From an uncultured Alphaproteobacteria bacterium (GTDB lineage: Bacteria > Pseudomonadota > Alphaproteobacteria > HIMB59 > GCA-002718135), in NCBI GenBank assembly GCA_902603095.1, contig CACKTS010000007.1, forward strand, positions 1-52,375: a stretch of DNA of 52,375 nucleotides. Direction: 5' to 3'. The position numbers and the translations under genes are program-made. Positions 25,384-34,295 of the stretch are shown piece by piece. The notes beneath the pieces are model-generated. The model saw only the letters and a program-made list of their open reading frames with translations, was not told the origin of the DNA and searched no databases. How positions within the stretch are numbered: the stretch's first letter is position 1; each line of letters begins with the position of its first letter.

Positions 25384-26763
25384 CTAAATTGTTCTATAAT
25401 GATAACTTTTAGCTCTAGTTACATGATCAAAACCAAGTACAGATAAAGTCACTCCTGTACCTGTATTTTTCACACCTGTCCATGCAAGTCCAGGATCTAA
25501 ATAATCACATCTATTCATAAAAAATGTACCAGTATTTATTCTTGGTCCAAATCGTTCAGCAAACTCCTTATCGGAAGTCCAAATACAAGCTGTCAAACCA
25601 TAAGGACTATCATTCATTAATTTTGCTGCCTCATCTTCATTTTTAACTTTCATAATACCAACAGTTGGACCAAATGTTTCTTCCATCATAAAATTCATAG
25701 AATGATCAACATCAATCAGAACAGATGGACTAACATAGCAATTCATTTCTTCTGAAATTTTAAAATTAGTTTTTTCAATTATATCTTTGGCTCCTGCAGA
25801 CAATGCCTCTTTAACTTGTGAACGTATAGATTGTGCAGCAGAAATTTTTACAACTGGACCAAGATTAGTTTCAGCTTTTAGAGGATCATCTAAAATATAT
25901 TTTTCTGTAAAAGATTTTATTCCATCTACAAAATCATTATAGACTTCTCCATCAACATAAATTCTTTCAATTCCACAACATGACTGTCCAGAATTATAAA
26001 AAGAGCCATCTGCTAAATTTTCTATAGCATGTTGTAGATTACAATCTTTTCTAACATACGCAGGATCTTTACCGCCTAATTCTAATCCTGCATTAATAAA
26101 TCTTTCACCAATTGCTTTCTTTACTTGTCTGCCTCCACTAACTGACCCAGTAAAAAGAACATGATCAATTCTATTGTCTGAAATAATTTTAGAAGTTGAT
26201 TGATGATCTAAATGCAAAAATTGAAAGACACCAGTAGGTAAACCAGATAATTCTGCTGCATTAAATAATTGTTCAGCACAAAGAGGAGTTTGGGAAGAAT
26301 GTTTTAAAATTACGGTATTACCTGCTAAAAGAGATGGGACAACTGAATTAACAGAAGTATTGTAAGGATAATTCCAAGGAGCAATTATAAAAATAGTTCC
26401 GAGTGGATCTTTTGTTATAAAATTATCAAATTCATTATTTTTTTTTGATATTACTCTTCCTAGAGCTTGTTCTGATTTTTCAATCATATAACGAGCCCTC
26501 TCTTCAAATCCATTCATTTCACCGCCACATTGACTAATTGGTCTGCCCATTTGTCTGCAAAGCTCTTCCTCTATTTCTTTATTATTTTCTAAAAAACAAT
26601 CAACAAACTTGGTTAGAATTATTTTTCTTTCTTCAATTGATTTAGTTTTCCAATCATTAAAAACTTTTTTAGAAAAGTTTAAAGTATGTTCTATTTCTTC
26701 AGATGTAGCAAATTTTCTCTCTACATATAAAGTATTATCAATTGGAGTTATCGTTTTGAGCAT
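25384..26763 (-). CDS. aldehyde dehydrogenase
   Basis: This 459-residue NAD(P)-dependent aldehyde dehydrogenase has the Rossmann segment FTGSVSGGRQV, the general-base motif LELGGKD and the catalytic cysteine in NSGQSCCG. PWNYPYNT and EETFGPTVG are also present. It is the first gene of the minus-strand cluster running to 20364 and probably supplies the acid-forming step after the iron alcohol dehydrogenase. The N-terminus is slightly short of the usual 480 residues. It is divergent from the SDR gene at 26841, with 77 AT-rich bases between them. Confidence 0.85.
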   Translation of the reverse strand: MLKTITPIDNTLYVERKFATSEEIEHTLNFSKKVFNDWKTKSIEERKIILTKFVDCFLENNKEIEEELCRQMGRPISQCGGEMNGFEERARYMIEKSEQALGRVISKKNNEFDNFITKDPLGTIFIIAPWNYPYNTSVNSVVPSLLAGNTVILKHSSQTPLCAEQLFNAAELSGLPTGVFQFLHLDHQSTSKIISDNRIDHVLFTGSVSGGRQVKKAIGERFINAGLELGGKDPAYVRKDCNLQHAIENLADGSFYNSGQSCCGIERIYVDGEVYNDFVDGIKSFTEKYILDDPLKAETNLGPVVKISAAQSIRSQVKEALSAGAKDIIEKTNFKISEEMNCYVSPSVLIDVDHSMNFMMEETFGPTVGIMKVKNEDEAAKLMNDSPYGLTACIWTSDKEFAERFGPRINTGTFFMNRCDYLDPGLAWTGVKNTGTGVTLSVLGFDHVTRAKSYHYRTI

Positions 26764-26840
26764 ATAGTATGCTTTAAATACATATTTTTTTTAAATCAAT
26801 TATTTTTTTTAATATATTAAGGTATATATTTAATATTTTT

Positions 26841-27593
26841 ATGAAACTAAATTTTAAAGGAAAAACAGCAGTAGTAACGGGTGCTGCAGGAGGTATGGGC
26901 TTAAAAACAGTAGCTAAACTTTGCTCATCAGGCATTAAAGTTTTGATGTTAGACATCAAAGAGCCTCCAAAAAAATATCTTAAAAATAAGAATATTAATT
27001 TTTCAAAATTAGATGTGACTAAATTAACTGATTTAAAGAAAGCTATAGATAATTTTTATCTTAAACATAAATCTATTGATTATCTAATTAATACAACTGG
27101 GGTATTGTGGTTTGATAAAGATATATCTGTAACTAATATTGATTTTCAAACGTGGGAAAAAGTTTTTGACATTAATTTAAAAAGCATGGCTTATCTAGCC
27201 AAGTTAATTATTCCAAAAATGAAAAAAAATAAATTTGGTTCGCAAGTTCACATCTCATCCATTGATGCTTTATCTGGAGATAATAAACCGCAAGATGCAT
27301 ACGGTGCATCAAAAGCAGCAATGATACGTCTATCTAAGTCAATAGCAATACAATTTGCATCATTTAATATAAGATCTAATATTATATTGCCTGGTCCTAT
27401 TGAAACACCTATGCAAAAAAGATGGAAAAAAAATCCAAATGCTAAAAAAAATCTAGCTAAATTAATTCCACTTCAAAGAATAGGTAAGCCTGAAGATGTA
27501 GCAAATGCAATTTTATTTTTATTAAGTGATGAGAGTCAATTTATAACCGGCACAGAATTAATTGTTGATGGCGGAATCACTTCTAAACCATAA
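26841..27593 (+). CDS. short-chain dehydrogenase/reductase
   Basis: This 250-residue classical SDR has the cofactor motif VTGAAGGMGLKTV, INTTGVLW at the NNAG position, the active-site Ser in ISSIDAL and YGASK, and a C-terminal GTELIVDGG. It resembles FabG-like and sugar-alcohol SDRs. It is alone on the plus strand, divergent from the aldehyde dehydrogenase and convergent with the TRAP operon. The gap to that operon holds a strong hairpin. No substrate can be assigned. Confidence 0.8.
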   Translation: MKLNFKGKTAVVTGAAGGMGLKTVAKLCSSGIKVLMLDIKEPPKKYLKNKNINFSKLDVTKLTDLKKAIDNFYLKHKSIDYLINTTGVLWFDKDISVTNIDFQTWEKVFDINLKSMAYLAKLIIPKMKKNKFGSQVHISSIDALSGDNKPQDAYGASKAAMIRLSKSIAIQFASFNIRSNIILPGPIETPMQKRWKKNPNAKKNLAKLIPLQRIGKPEDVANAILFLLSDESQFITGTELIVDGGITSKP

Positions 27594-27607
27594 TTTACAT
27601 TCAACAA

Positions 27608-27648
27608 TTTTTTTTTAAAAAAAACTCTGGCACTATGTGCCAGAGTTT
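27608..27648 (-). terminator. strong intrinsic terminator of the TRAP operon
   Basis: The arms AAACTCTGGCAC (27622-27633) and GTGCCAGAGTTT (27637-27648) pair perfectly around a 3-base loop. Read on the minus strand, the hairpin is followed by a run of Ts, directly after the dctP-like stop codon. The plus-strand side also gives a hairpin but a poorer T-run, so it may partly serve the convergent SDR gene. Confidence 0.88.
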
Positions 27649-27655
27649 GAACAAT

Positions 27656-28726
27656 TTATCTATATGGATAGCCTGCTTTATCCATTGTTGCAGCATACAA
27701 CTTAAATGCTTCAACAACTTTACCACTTCTTGGACTTTGACTTGCAACTTCATCCCAAAATCCTGAAGCATCTTTAACAACTTGGCTCCACTCATTAGCA
27801 GGTATGCTTGTGAGTTCCATCTTCTTACCGTTAACACGAAGATCTGCTTCTCCACCCCAATACCATACTTGTCTGTAGTAATGTGATTGATCGATTGACA
27901 TTTTAAATAATTCTTGAAGTTTTGGAGAGAGTTTACCCCAACTCTTTGAATTAGCAAAATATGAACCAAACCAAGCGCCTGTAACTGAATTTGTTAGAGC
28001 ATAGTTGCATATATCAGCCCAGCCAACTTCATATGCTTCTGTGAATCCACACCAACATACTCCATCAAGCTCACCAGTTTGCATTGCTACTTCAACATCA
28101 TCCCAAGGAACAATAACTGGAATTAAACCATACTTAGCCATAAAACGTCCAGCTGTTGGAACACCAAAAACTCTTAAACCTTTCATATCTGCTAAAGATC
28201 TAACTGGTTTATTAACTGTAAATAAATGACAAGGATCCCAAGCACTAGTACTAAGCCATGTAACATTATCTACTTCACCATAAGCCTCAGCCCAAATATT
28301 ATCTAATCCATAATACTTAAACATTGCAGGTACATCTAAGCTGAAACGAGTTGCAAATGGAAAATATCCGCCAAATACAGATATATCAACTGGAGAACCC
28401 ATTGTTGCATCATCACTTTGCACTGCATCAATAGTACCAGCTTGCATCGCTCTGAATAATTCATCGGTTGGAACTAATTGATCAGCGTAATAAAGTTCGA
28501 TTTCCATCTCGCCATGAGCTGCTTTGTTAAATGCTTCAATTTGTGGAAGCACAACATGTGCACCTAAAGGAGCGCCAGAATAAGTCTGAAGTCTCCACTT
28601 AATCGGATTTGTTGCTGCGTATGCATATGGTGCTGCTAATGTTGAAGCACCTATGGCACCTGCAGATACTAAACCCGCTTTTTTTAAAAACTCACGTCTT
28701 TTAGTGATATTTTTTTTATTTTTCAT
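27656..28726 (-). CDS. TRAP transporter substrate-binding protein (DctP-type)
   Basis: This 356-residue periplasmic protein has a twin-arginine-type leader (KRREFLKKAG, then a hydrophobic stretch to about residue 38 ending AYAA). The mature part has the DctP pattern WRLQTYSGAP, FRAMQAGTIDAVQ, KGLRVFGVPTAGRFMAKYG and MQTGELDGVCW. It captures a small acid for the DctQM membrane parts. The sequence resembles the alpha-keto-acid/TakP side of the family, but the ligand is not certain. It is the last gene of the operon, 98 bases after the large permease gene with a hairpin in the gap, and has an AGGAGG Shine-Dalgarno sequence. Confidence 0.85.
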   Translation of the reverse strand: MKNKKNITKRREFLKKAGLVSAGAIGASTLAAPYAYAATNPIKWRLQTYSGAPLGAHVVLPQIEAFNKAAHGEMEIELYYADQLVPTDELFRAMQAGTIDAVQSDDATMGSPVDISVFGGYFPFATRFSLDVPAMFKYYGLDNIWAEAYGEVDNVTWLSTSAWDPCHLFTVNKPVRSLADMKGLRVFGVPTAGRFMAKYGLIPVIVPWDDVEVAMQTGELDGVCWCGFTEAYEVGWADICNYALTNSVTGAWFGSYFANSKSWGKLSPKLQELFKMSIDQSHYYRQVWYWGGEADLRVNGKKMELTSIPANEWSQVVKDASGFWDEVASQSPRSGKVVEAFKLYAATMDKAGYPYR

Positions 28727-28768
28727 TTAACTACCTCCTAAAGTTTTAAATAATAAATAATTCTAATA

Positions 28769-28798
28769 TCTTGATATGTAAAAAGACATAAATCAAGA
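28769..28798 (-). other. intercistronic hairpin between the TRAP permease and binding-protein genes
   Basis: TCTTGAT (28769-28775) pairs with ATCAAGA (28792-28798), with further TGT/ACA pairing inside. No T-run follows on the minus strand, so it is less likely to be a terminator. It may protect or process the dctP message, giving more binding protein than membrane subunits. Confidence 0.4.
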
Positions 28799-28824
28799 AA
28801 ATAAATTAGTTATATTAATTATTA

Positions 28825-30162
28825 CTATTTTCTGGATACATAGTCTGGGAGCCATGTAGCTATTTCAGGGAAAATCATAACTATCGCTAACCCAAGACAC
28901 ATTACAAGCACAAAAGGAATAATAGATCTATAAATGTCCATCAAATTAATTTCTTTTGGAGCCATTGCTCGCATTAAAAATAAATTATAACCAAATGGAG
29001 GTGTCATATATGCAATTTGACATGTGATTGTATATAAAACACCATACCAAATAGGATCAAAACCTAATGCTATAATCAGTGGGACATATAGAGGCGCTAC
29101 AATTACAAGCATAGCTGTATCATCTAAAAACATACCCATTAAAATATATGATAATTGCATCATTATTAAAACACCCCAAGGACTAAGGTTCCATCTTTCT
29201 ATAAATAAAGTTTCAATTGCTCTGACAGCGCCAATACCATCAAAAACAGCTCCAAAACTTAAAGCTGCTAGAATAATCCACATAAACATACAAGATACAC
29301 CTAAAGTTTTTTTCAGAGTGCTTTCAATAACAAGCCAAGTAAGTTTTCCTTTTAATAGAGCAGCTAATGTTGCGCCGAAAGCACCTACTGCTGAACACTC
29401 TACTAAACTTGCTATGCCCATTAAAAATAAACCAGTCATAGAAAAGAAAATTGCAAAAGGTATTAATCCTGCTTGCAGTAATTTAAATTTTTCAGCTCTT
29501 GTAATTTGTCTTTCTTCTTTTGGAAGTGCTGGACCTAATTCAGGTTGAAGTTTACATCTTATATAAATATATAAAATAAATAATGTCGCCATCATTATTC
29601 CTGGAAGAATGCCTGCTAACCATAATTTACTAACTGGTTGTCTTGCAATCATCCCATAAAGAACTAGAACAACACTTGGAGGCACTAAAATTCCAAGAGA
29701 ACTTCCTGCTTGGACTACGCCTGTGATCATTCTTTTATCGTAACCTAGTTTTAACATTGCTGGCAGAGCAATGGTTGCTCCGATAGCCATACCTGCAACA
29801 CTCAAACCATTCATTGCAGAGATTGCAACCATCATTCCCATTGTGCCAATTGCTAAGCCTCCTTTTATGCCACCAAAATAAACATGGAACATTTTATATA
29901 AGTCATCTGCGATACCTGATTCAGATATCATGTAACCCATATAAATAAATAGAGGTAAAGTCAGCATTGGGTACCACTTAAATAATTTCCATGATGCTGT
30001 GTAAGGCATTTGCACTGCACCATCTCCCCATAACAATAATGCTGCCATTGCTGCTACAAAACCAATAGCTCCAAAAACTCTTTGGCCAGTTAACAACATT
30101 AACAACATTGTTGCAAACATCGTAATAGCTATCATTTCATAACTTACATAATCTGCTATCAT
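28825..30162 (-). CDS. TRAP transporter large permease (DctM-type)
   Basis: This 445-residue membrane protein has about 12 hydrophobic segments. Family features are the GQRVFGAIGFVAAMAAL start, FIYMGYMISESGI, GSSLGILVPPSVVLVLYG and DDTAMLVIVAPLYVPL. It forms the sodium-coupled channel of a TRAP transporter with the small permease and the DctP protein. The length is normal for the family. Its start overlaps the small-permease gene by 4 bases (ATGA). The PPSV loop is the conserved substrate/ion region of DctM. Confidence 0.88.
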   Translation of the reverse strand: MIADYVSYEMIAITMFATMLLMLLTGQRVFGAIGFVAAMAALLLWGDGAVQMPYTASWKLFKWYPMLTLPLFIYMGYMISESGIADDLYKMFHVYFGGIKGGLAIGTMGMMVAISAMNGLSVAGMAIGATIALPAMLKLGYDKRMITGVVQAGSSLGILVPPSVVLVLYGMIARQPVSKLWLAGILPGIMMATLFILYIYIRCKLQPELGPALPKEERQITRAEKFKLLQAGLIPFAIFFSMTGLFLMGIASLVECSAVGAFGATLAALLKGKLTWLVIESTLKKTLGVSCMFMWIILAALSFGAVFDGIGAVRAIETLFIERWNLSPWGVLIMMQLSYILMGMFLDDTAMLVIVAPLYVPLIIALGFDPIWYGVLYTITCQIAYMTPPFGYNLFLMRAMAPKEINLMDIYRSIIPFVLVMCLGLAIVMIFPEIATWLPDYVSRK

Positions 30163-30671
30163 TTAATCTCCAGATTAAAAGTTTTTGCCAAATCTTTGAA
30201 AAAAATTGAAATTGATTGCAGTAACATTAGCAAAATACCAAATAACATAACAGATTTTATTGGCCAAACATAAGGAGCCCATGCAGTAAAAAGCCTTTGA
30301 TTAGTTTGAATAGTATATTGCAAGCTTGAGTATGCTCCTATTAACAATATTACAAGGTAGGTAATTAGAAAAACACTTGTAAGAGTATCTAGTAAAGCTT
30401 TAGTCCTATCATTTAATCTACTATAAATTAAATCCATTCTAACATGATCATCAGATAAAAGAGAATACCCTCCACCCAAAAGATAATATCCAGTCATGAC
30501 AAACTGTGCCATTTCAATTATCCATATTAAAGGTATATTAATTATATTACGTGTAACAAATGATAAAATTAATATAAACATCATTACAAACACAAGATAC
30601 ATAGTAGCTCTACCAGTTTTTAAGCTGACATAATCAATAAATTTTATGTAATATTTAATTATATTTGGCAT
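30159..30671 (-). CDS. TRAP transporter small permease (DctQ-type)
   Basis: This 170-residue protein has four predicted membrane helices, at about residues 23-43, 51-67, 96-113 and 135-155. The loop GGGYSLLSDDHVRMDLIY between helices two and three is a DctQ hallmark. It is the first gene of the TRAP operon and is coupled to the large permease by a 4-base overlap. It is divergent from the aldehyde dehydrogenase gene at 30724, with only 52 bases between them. Confidence 0.85.
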   Translation of the reverse strand: MPNIIKYYIKFIDYVSLKTGRATMYLVFVMMFILILSFVTRNIINIPLIWIIEMAQFVMTGYYLLGGGYSLLSDDHVRMDLIYSRLNDRTKALLDTLTSVFLITYLVILLIGAYSSLQYTIQTNQRLFTAWAPYVWPIKSVMLFGILLMLLQSISIFFKDLAKTFNLEIK

Positions 30672-30723
30672 GTTTTTTGTGATAAAGAATACAGATTAAC
30701 AAAACATTTTCAAACAAAGAATT

Positions 30724-32157
30724 ATGAAACTTTATAAAAATTATATTGACGGCAAATGGTTAGAAAGTGAATCCAAAGATATTATTCAAGTTGATGATCC
30801 AGCTACAGGTAAAATTATAGGAGAAATTTCTTGTGCAAAAAAGAGCGAAGTAGACTTTGCAGTATCTTCTGCAAAAACAGCCTTTAATTCAAGACTCCTA
30901 GTTGACATGCCTTTACTTGAAAGAGCAAAGCTAATGCACCGTATTGCAGACGAAACAAGAAAAATAGCTGATGAAGGTGGTAAGATGCTTTGCTATGAAA
31001 ATGGCAAAATGCTTGGTTCTGCAATTAAGGAATTCAATGATGTAGCAGATATGTTTGATTATTATGCTGGTTTAACAGATAAACTTGAAGGAAAAACCAT
31101 ACCTGTATCAACTACAGTTTTTGATTATACAGTTTTAGAACCTTTTGGTGTCTCAGCACATATTGTGCCCTGGAATTTTCCTTTATCAATGGTAGGTAGG
31201 TCTCTTGCATGCTCATTTGCAACAGGTAACTCAACAATAGTAAAGACTGCAGAACTAACACCTTTATCAGCTACATTTTTTGCAAAGGCTATAGAGAATG
31301 CTGGGGTACCAAATGGTTTAATAAATATTATATGCGGATATGGAAATGAAGCAGGTGCTTATTTAGTATCACATCCCGATGTCAATCATGTAGTTTTTAC
31401 TGGCTCTGTATCTACAGGAAAAAAAATACTTCATTCTTGTGCTGATAAAGCAATACCTGCTATTGTTGAGCTAGGAGGAAAATCTGCTGGTATTGTTTAT
31501 CCAGATGCAGACCTAGATCAAGTAATAGAAAGTGCAAGACATGGTATATTTGGAGTTGCTGGACAAATTTGTACGGCAATGTCACGTTTAGTTGTTCATA
31601 AATCTGTAAAAAATGAGTTAATAGAAAAATTAGTAGATCTAAGTAAATCACTTAAAATAGGTCCGGGTTATGAAAAAGATTCAGGACTAACTCCAGTAAT
31701 ATCAGAAAAACAACTTGAGAAAGTTGAAGGTTATGCACGATCTGGTATTCAACAAGGAGCTGAAGCTGTTCACGGAGGTAAAAGAGTTGAGCGTGATGGT
31801 TATTTTATGGAAGCAACAGTATTAAATAATGTAAAACAAGATATGACAGTTGCTCGAGAAGAAATATTTGGACCTGTTTTATCTGTTTTAGAATATGAAG
31901 AACAAGATGAAGCTATAGAAATAGCTAATGACACAGATTTTGGATTAGGAGCTGGTGTCTTTACAAAAGATTTAAAAAAAGCTTCATGGACTGCAAGTAA
32001 ATTAGAAGCAGGACAAGTATATGTTAATAAATGGTTCACAGGAAGTCATGCCACACCTTTTGGAGGATATAAACAGTCTGGATATAGTAGAGAAAAAGGA
32101 ATTGATGCTCTTAAAGCTTATGTTCAAATTAAAAATGTTGGTATAAGTTTGGACTAA
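30724..32157 (+). CDS. aldehyde dehydrogenase
   Basis: This is a 477-residue NAD(P)-dependent aldehyde dehydrogenase with VPWNFPLS, FTGSVSTGKKI, VELGGKSAGIVY (general base Glu) and the catalytic cysteine in GQICTAMSR. EEIFGPVLSVL and the C-terminal TPFGGYKQSGYSREKG are typical of the betaine-, gamma-aminobutyr- and other amino-aldehyde group. It converges with the DadA-like gene, sharing 4 bases at the stop codons. That gene is the last of an ABC transporter operon, so an amino-aldehyde from the imported amine is a reasonable substrate guess. Confidence 0.85.
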   Translation: MKLYKNYIDGKWLESESKDIIQVDDPATGKIIGEISCAKKSEVDFAVSSAKTAFNSRLLVDMPLLERAKLMHRIADETRKIADEGGKMLCYENGKMLGSAIKEFNDVADMFDYYAGLTDKLEGKTIPVSTTVFDYTVLEPFGVSAHIVPWNFPLSMVGRSLACSFATGNSTIVKTAELTPLSATFFAKAIENAGVPNGLINIICGYGNEAGAYLVSHPDVNHVVFTGSVSTGKKILHSCADKAIPAIVELGGKSAGIVYPDADLDQVIESARHGIFGVAGQICTAMSRLVVHKSVKNELIEKLVDLSKSLKIGPGYEKDSGLTPVISEKQLEKVEGYARSGIQQGAEAVHGGKRVERDGYFMEATVLNNVKQDMTVAREEIFGPVLSVLEYEEQDEAIEIANDTDFGLGAGVFTKDLKKASWTASKLEAGQVYVNKWFTGSHATPFGGYKQSGYSREKGIDALKAYVQIKNVGISLD

Positions 32158-33392
32158 TTAAATCTGGTAGGACTAAAAGATTCAATATTAATATTAGGTT
32201 TTCTATTACAACATAAAGTATTAATAATTTTCCCTGTTACAGCTCCAAGAGTCCATCCAATGTGTTGATGACCAAAACCATAAATTATATTTTTGTTTAT
32301 TTGTGACTCACCTATTATAGGCATGGAATCTGGTAGAGTAGGTCTAAAACCTAACCAGGTACTTTGAACCTCTTTTAATTGAGGTAATATTTTTCTAGCT
32401 TGAGCTTCAATCATTTTAGTTCTTTTAATGTTTGCAGGTTTTTCCAAACCTGCAATTTCAACAGTACCCGCTGCTCTTAAACCGTCTTGCAATTGTACAA
32501 GATAAAAACCACTATGTGACCAACCTATTGGTCTACTAATTAAATCAATGTTATCAAACATAACATGATACCCTCTTTCAGTGCCTAGAGGGAAGCTTTC
32601 ACCAAACTTTTTTGTCAAAATATTTGACCACGAGCCAGCACATAACACTACTTTGTCAAATACATGATGATTATTATTATAATTCAAACTAACAGAAGTT
32701 TCTCTTGGAATAATATTTTCAATTTTTTTTCTTACAAACATTCCTCCATTATTAATAAAAGAATCAAATATTTTTTTACTAACAGCTGATGGATTAGTAG
32801 TGTGGCGAGAACCTACAAATAGTTGACCATTGTGAAAAACAGGAGCCAAATTGGGTTCCATATTCAGGATATCATTTTGTGATAAAATTTTAATTTTTAC
32901 ACCATTTTTTTTTCTAATTTCATTAGCTTTTTTTGCTTTTAAATATGCTAATTCATTTTTATATAAATATATTGCTTCCTCATTTTTGATGTATTGTGAA
33001 ACATCTACTTCTGAAAATATCTCATCATAACTTATGCTTGCTGATTTAAGTATACTACCTAAAGACTCCGAAATTTTATTAACATTATTTCTTGAGCTAT
33101 TCCTTAAAAACTTTAATGCCCAATCAAGATTTTTTATCATATAAAAAAAATCAATTGATAAAGGTCCATCACTTCTCATAAGCATCGATGGTATATCTTT
33201 AAATAAATTTGTTGAATTAATTGGAACACATGCATAATCAGCAAAAGTACAAGCATGTCCAGAACTTGTCATTGAACCAGGTTCGTTTTTATCGATTAAT
33301 GTTACTTTAAATCCAGATTTTTGTAAAAAAAAAGCTGAACAAATTCCAATTATACCAGCCCCTACCACTGCAACTTGTGGTTTTGTTTGCAT
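32154..33392 (-). CDS. FAD-dependent amino acid dehydrogenase (DadA-like)
   Basis: This 412-residue DAO-family flavoprotein has the dinucleotide motif VAVVGAGIIGICSAFFL, then LIDKNEPGSMTSSGHACTFA. The C-terminal segment RPTLPDSMPIIGES plus YGFGHQHIGWTLGAVTG is typical of D-amino-acid dehydrogenase and D-hydroxyproline dehydrogenase. It probably passes electrons to the quinone pool. It starts 4 bases after the ABC permease gene, so it belongs to the transporter operon and likely oxidises the imported compound. With the proline-racemase-family gene at 49722, a D-hydroxyproline substrate is possible, but that gene is 17 kb away. Confidence 0.78.
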   Translation of the reverse strand: MQTKPQVAVVGAGIIGICSAFFLQKSGFKVTLIDKNEPGSMTSSGHACTFADYACVPINSTNLFKDIPSMLMRSDGPLSIDFFYMIKNLDWALKFLRNSSRNNVNKISESLGSILKSASISYDEIFSEVDVSQYIKNEEAIYLYKNELAYLKAKKANEIRKKNGVKIKILSQNDILNMEPNLAPVFHNGQLFVGSRHTTNPSAVSKKIFDSFINNGGMFVRKKIENIIPRETSVSLNYNNNHHVFDKVVLCAGSWSNILTKKFGESFPLGTERGYHVMFDNIDLISRPIGWSHSGFYLVQLQDGLRAAGTVEIAGLEKPANIKRTKMIEAQARKILPQLKEVQSTWLGFRPTLPDSMPIIGESQINKNIIYGFGHQHIGWTLGAVTGKIINTLCCNRKPNINIESFSPTRFN

Positions 33393-33396
33393 TATT

Positions 33397-34293
33397 CTAT
33401 CTTGCAGTTATTCCACGAAGTTTTTCTGATCTTCTTCTTAATAACTCAACGGTAGTCAATAAAAAAATTGATAATACTACTAAACATGTTGCCATGCACA
33501 ATATAACTGGACTGATTTCTTGTCTAATACCTGCCCACATTTGTTTTGGTATTGTGAGCTGATCTAAACTTGCCATAAACATAACTATAACAACTTCATC
33601 AAAAGAAGTAATAAATGCAAACAAAGCACCAGAAATTATTCCTGGTAAAATTAAAGGCATGATTACTTTAAAAAAAGTTCTTGTAGGTTTTGCTCCTAAA
33701 CTTTGAGCTGCTTTTACCATATTCATATCGAAACCAACTAAAGTTGCTGTCACAGTTATTACTACGAATGGAGTTGCAAGAGCTACATGCGCAAGTATTA
33801 CACCTGTAAACGTGTAAACAAGATTTACTCTAGCATAAAAAAAGAACATCCCTGCTGCTGTAATTATTAAAGGAACAATCATTGGTGATATAAGAATAGC
33901 CATTATTATTCCTTTGAAAGGCATATGGGGTCTACTAAGACCTAAAGCAGCTAAAGTACCAAGAGCAGTAGCAATAACTGTTGCCGTTATTCCAATAAAG
34001 AAACTATTTACTGTTCCTGTCATCCATTTTGTTGAACAGGGTACCGTAGAAGATACAACATCAGCACTACAATTACCTACCATATTCTTATACCATCTTA
34101 ATGACCATGCTTCAGGTTCGGGAGGCCAAGCTAACATACCTTCAGTAAAAATCATAAAAGGTGATTTGCTGAAAGATATTGGAACGATAGCTATTAAAGG
34201 AGCAACTAAAAAGAAAAAGACTACTCCACAGAAAAATAGATAAGCATAATAATATGTTCTTTGAACTGGTGTAGCGTAAGTTGGTAATGCCAT
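33397..34293 (-). CDS. ABC transporter permease, PotC-type
   Basis: This 298-residue inner-membrane protein has about six helices. The cytoplasmic coupling loop reads VKAAQSLGAKPTRTFFKVIMPLILPG, the usual EAA pattern. It pairs with the PotB-type permease encoded 2 bases upstream. The periplasmic loop after the first helix is longer than in PotC (about residues 50-85, including two cysteines). The set resembles importers for polyamines, opines or other small amines. The substrate is not fixed by sequence. Confidence 0.85.
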   Translation of the reverse strand: MALPTYATPVQRTYYYAYLFFCGVVFFFLVAPLIAIVPISFSKSPFMIFTEGMLAWPPEPEAWSLRWYKNMVGNCSADVVSSTVPCSTKWMTGTVNSFFIGITATVIATALGTLAALGLSRPHMPFKGIIMAILISPMIVPLIITAAGMFFFYARVNLVYTFTGVILAHVALATPFVVITVTATLVGFDMNMVKAAQSLGAKPTRTFFKVIMPLILPGIISGALFAFITSFDEVVIVMFMASLDQLTIPKQMWAGIRQEISPVILCMATCLVVLSIFLLTTVELLRRRSEKLRGITAR

Positions 34294-34295
34294 AT

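Noticed and set aside
30706-30722. Near match to the operator (TTTC, seven bases, GAAT) before the aldehyde dehydrogenase gene
   Set aside because: The right arm has one mismatch and there is no outer symmetry; expected by chance in AT-rich gaps.
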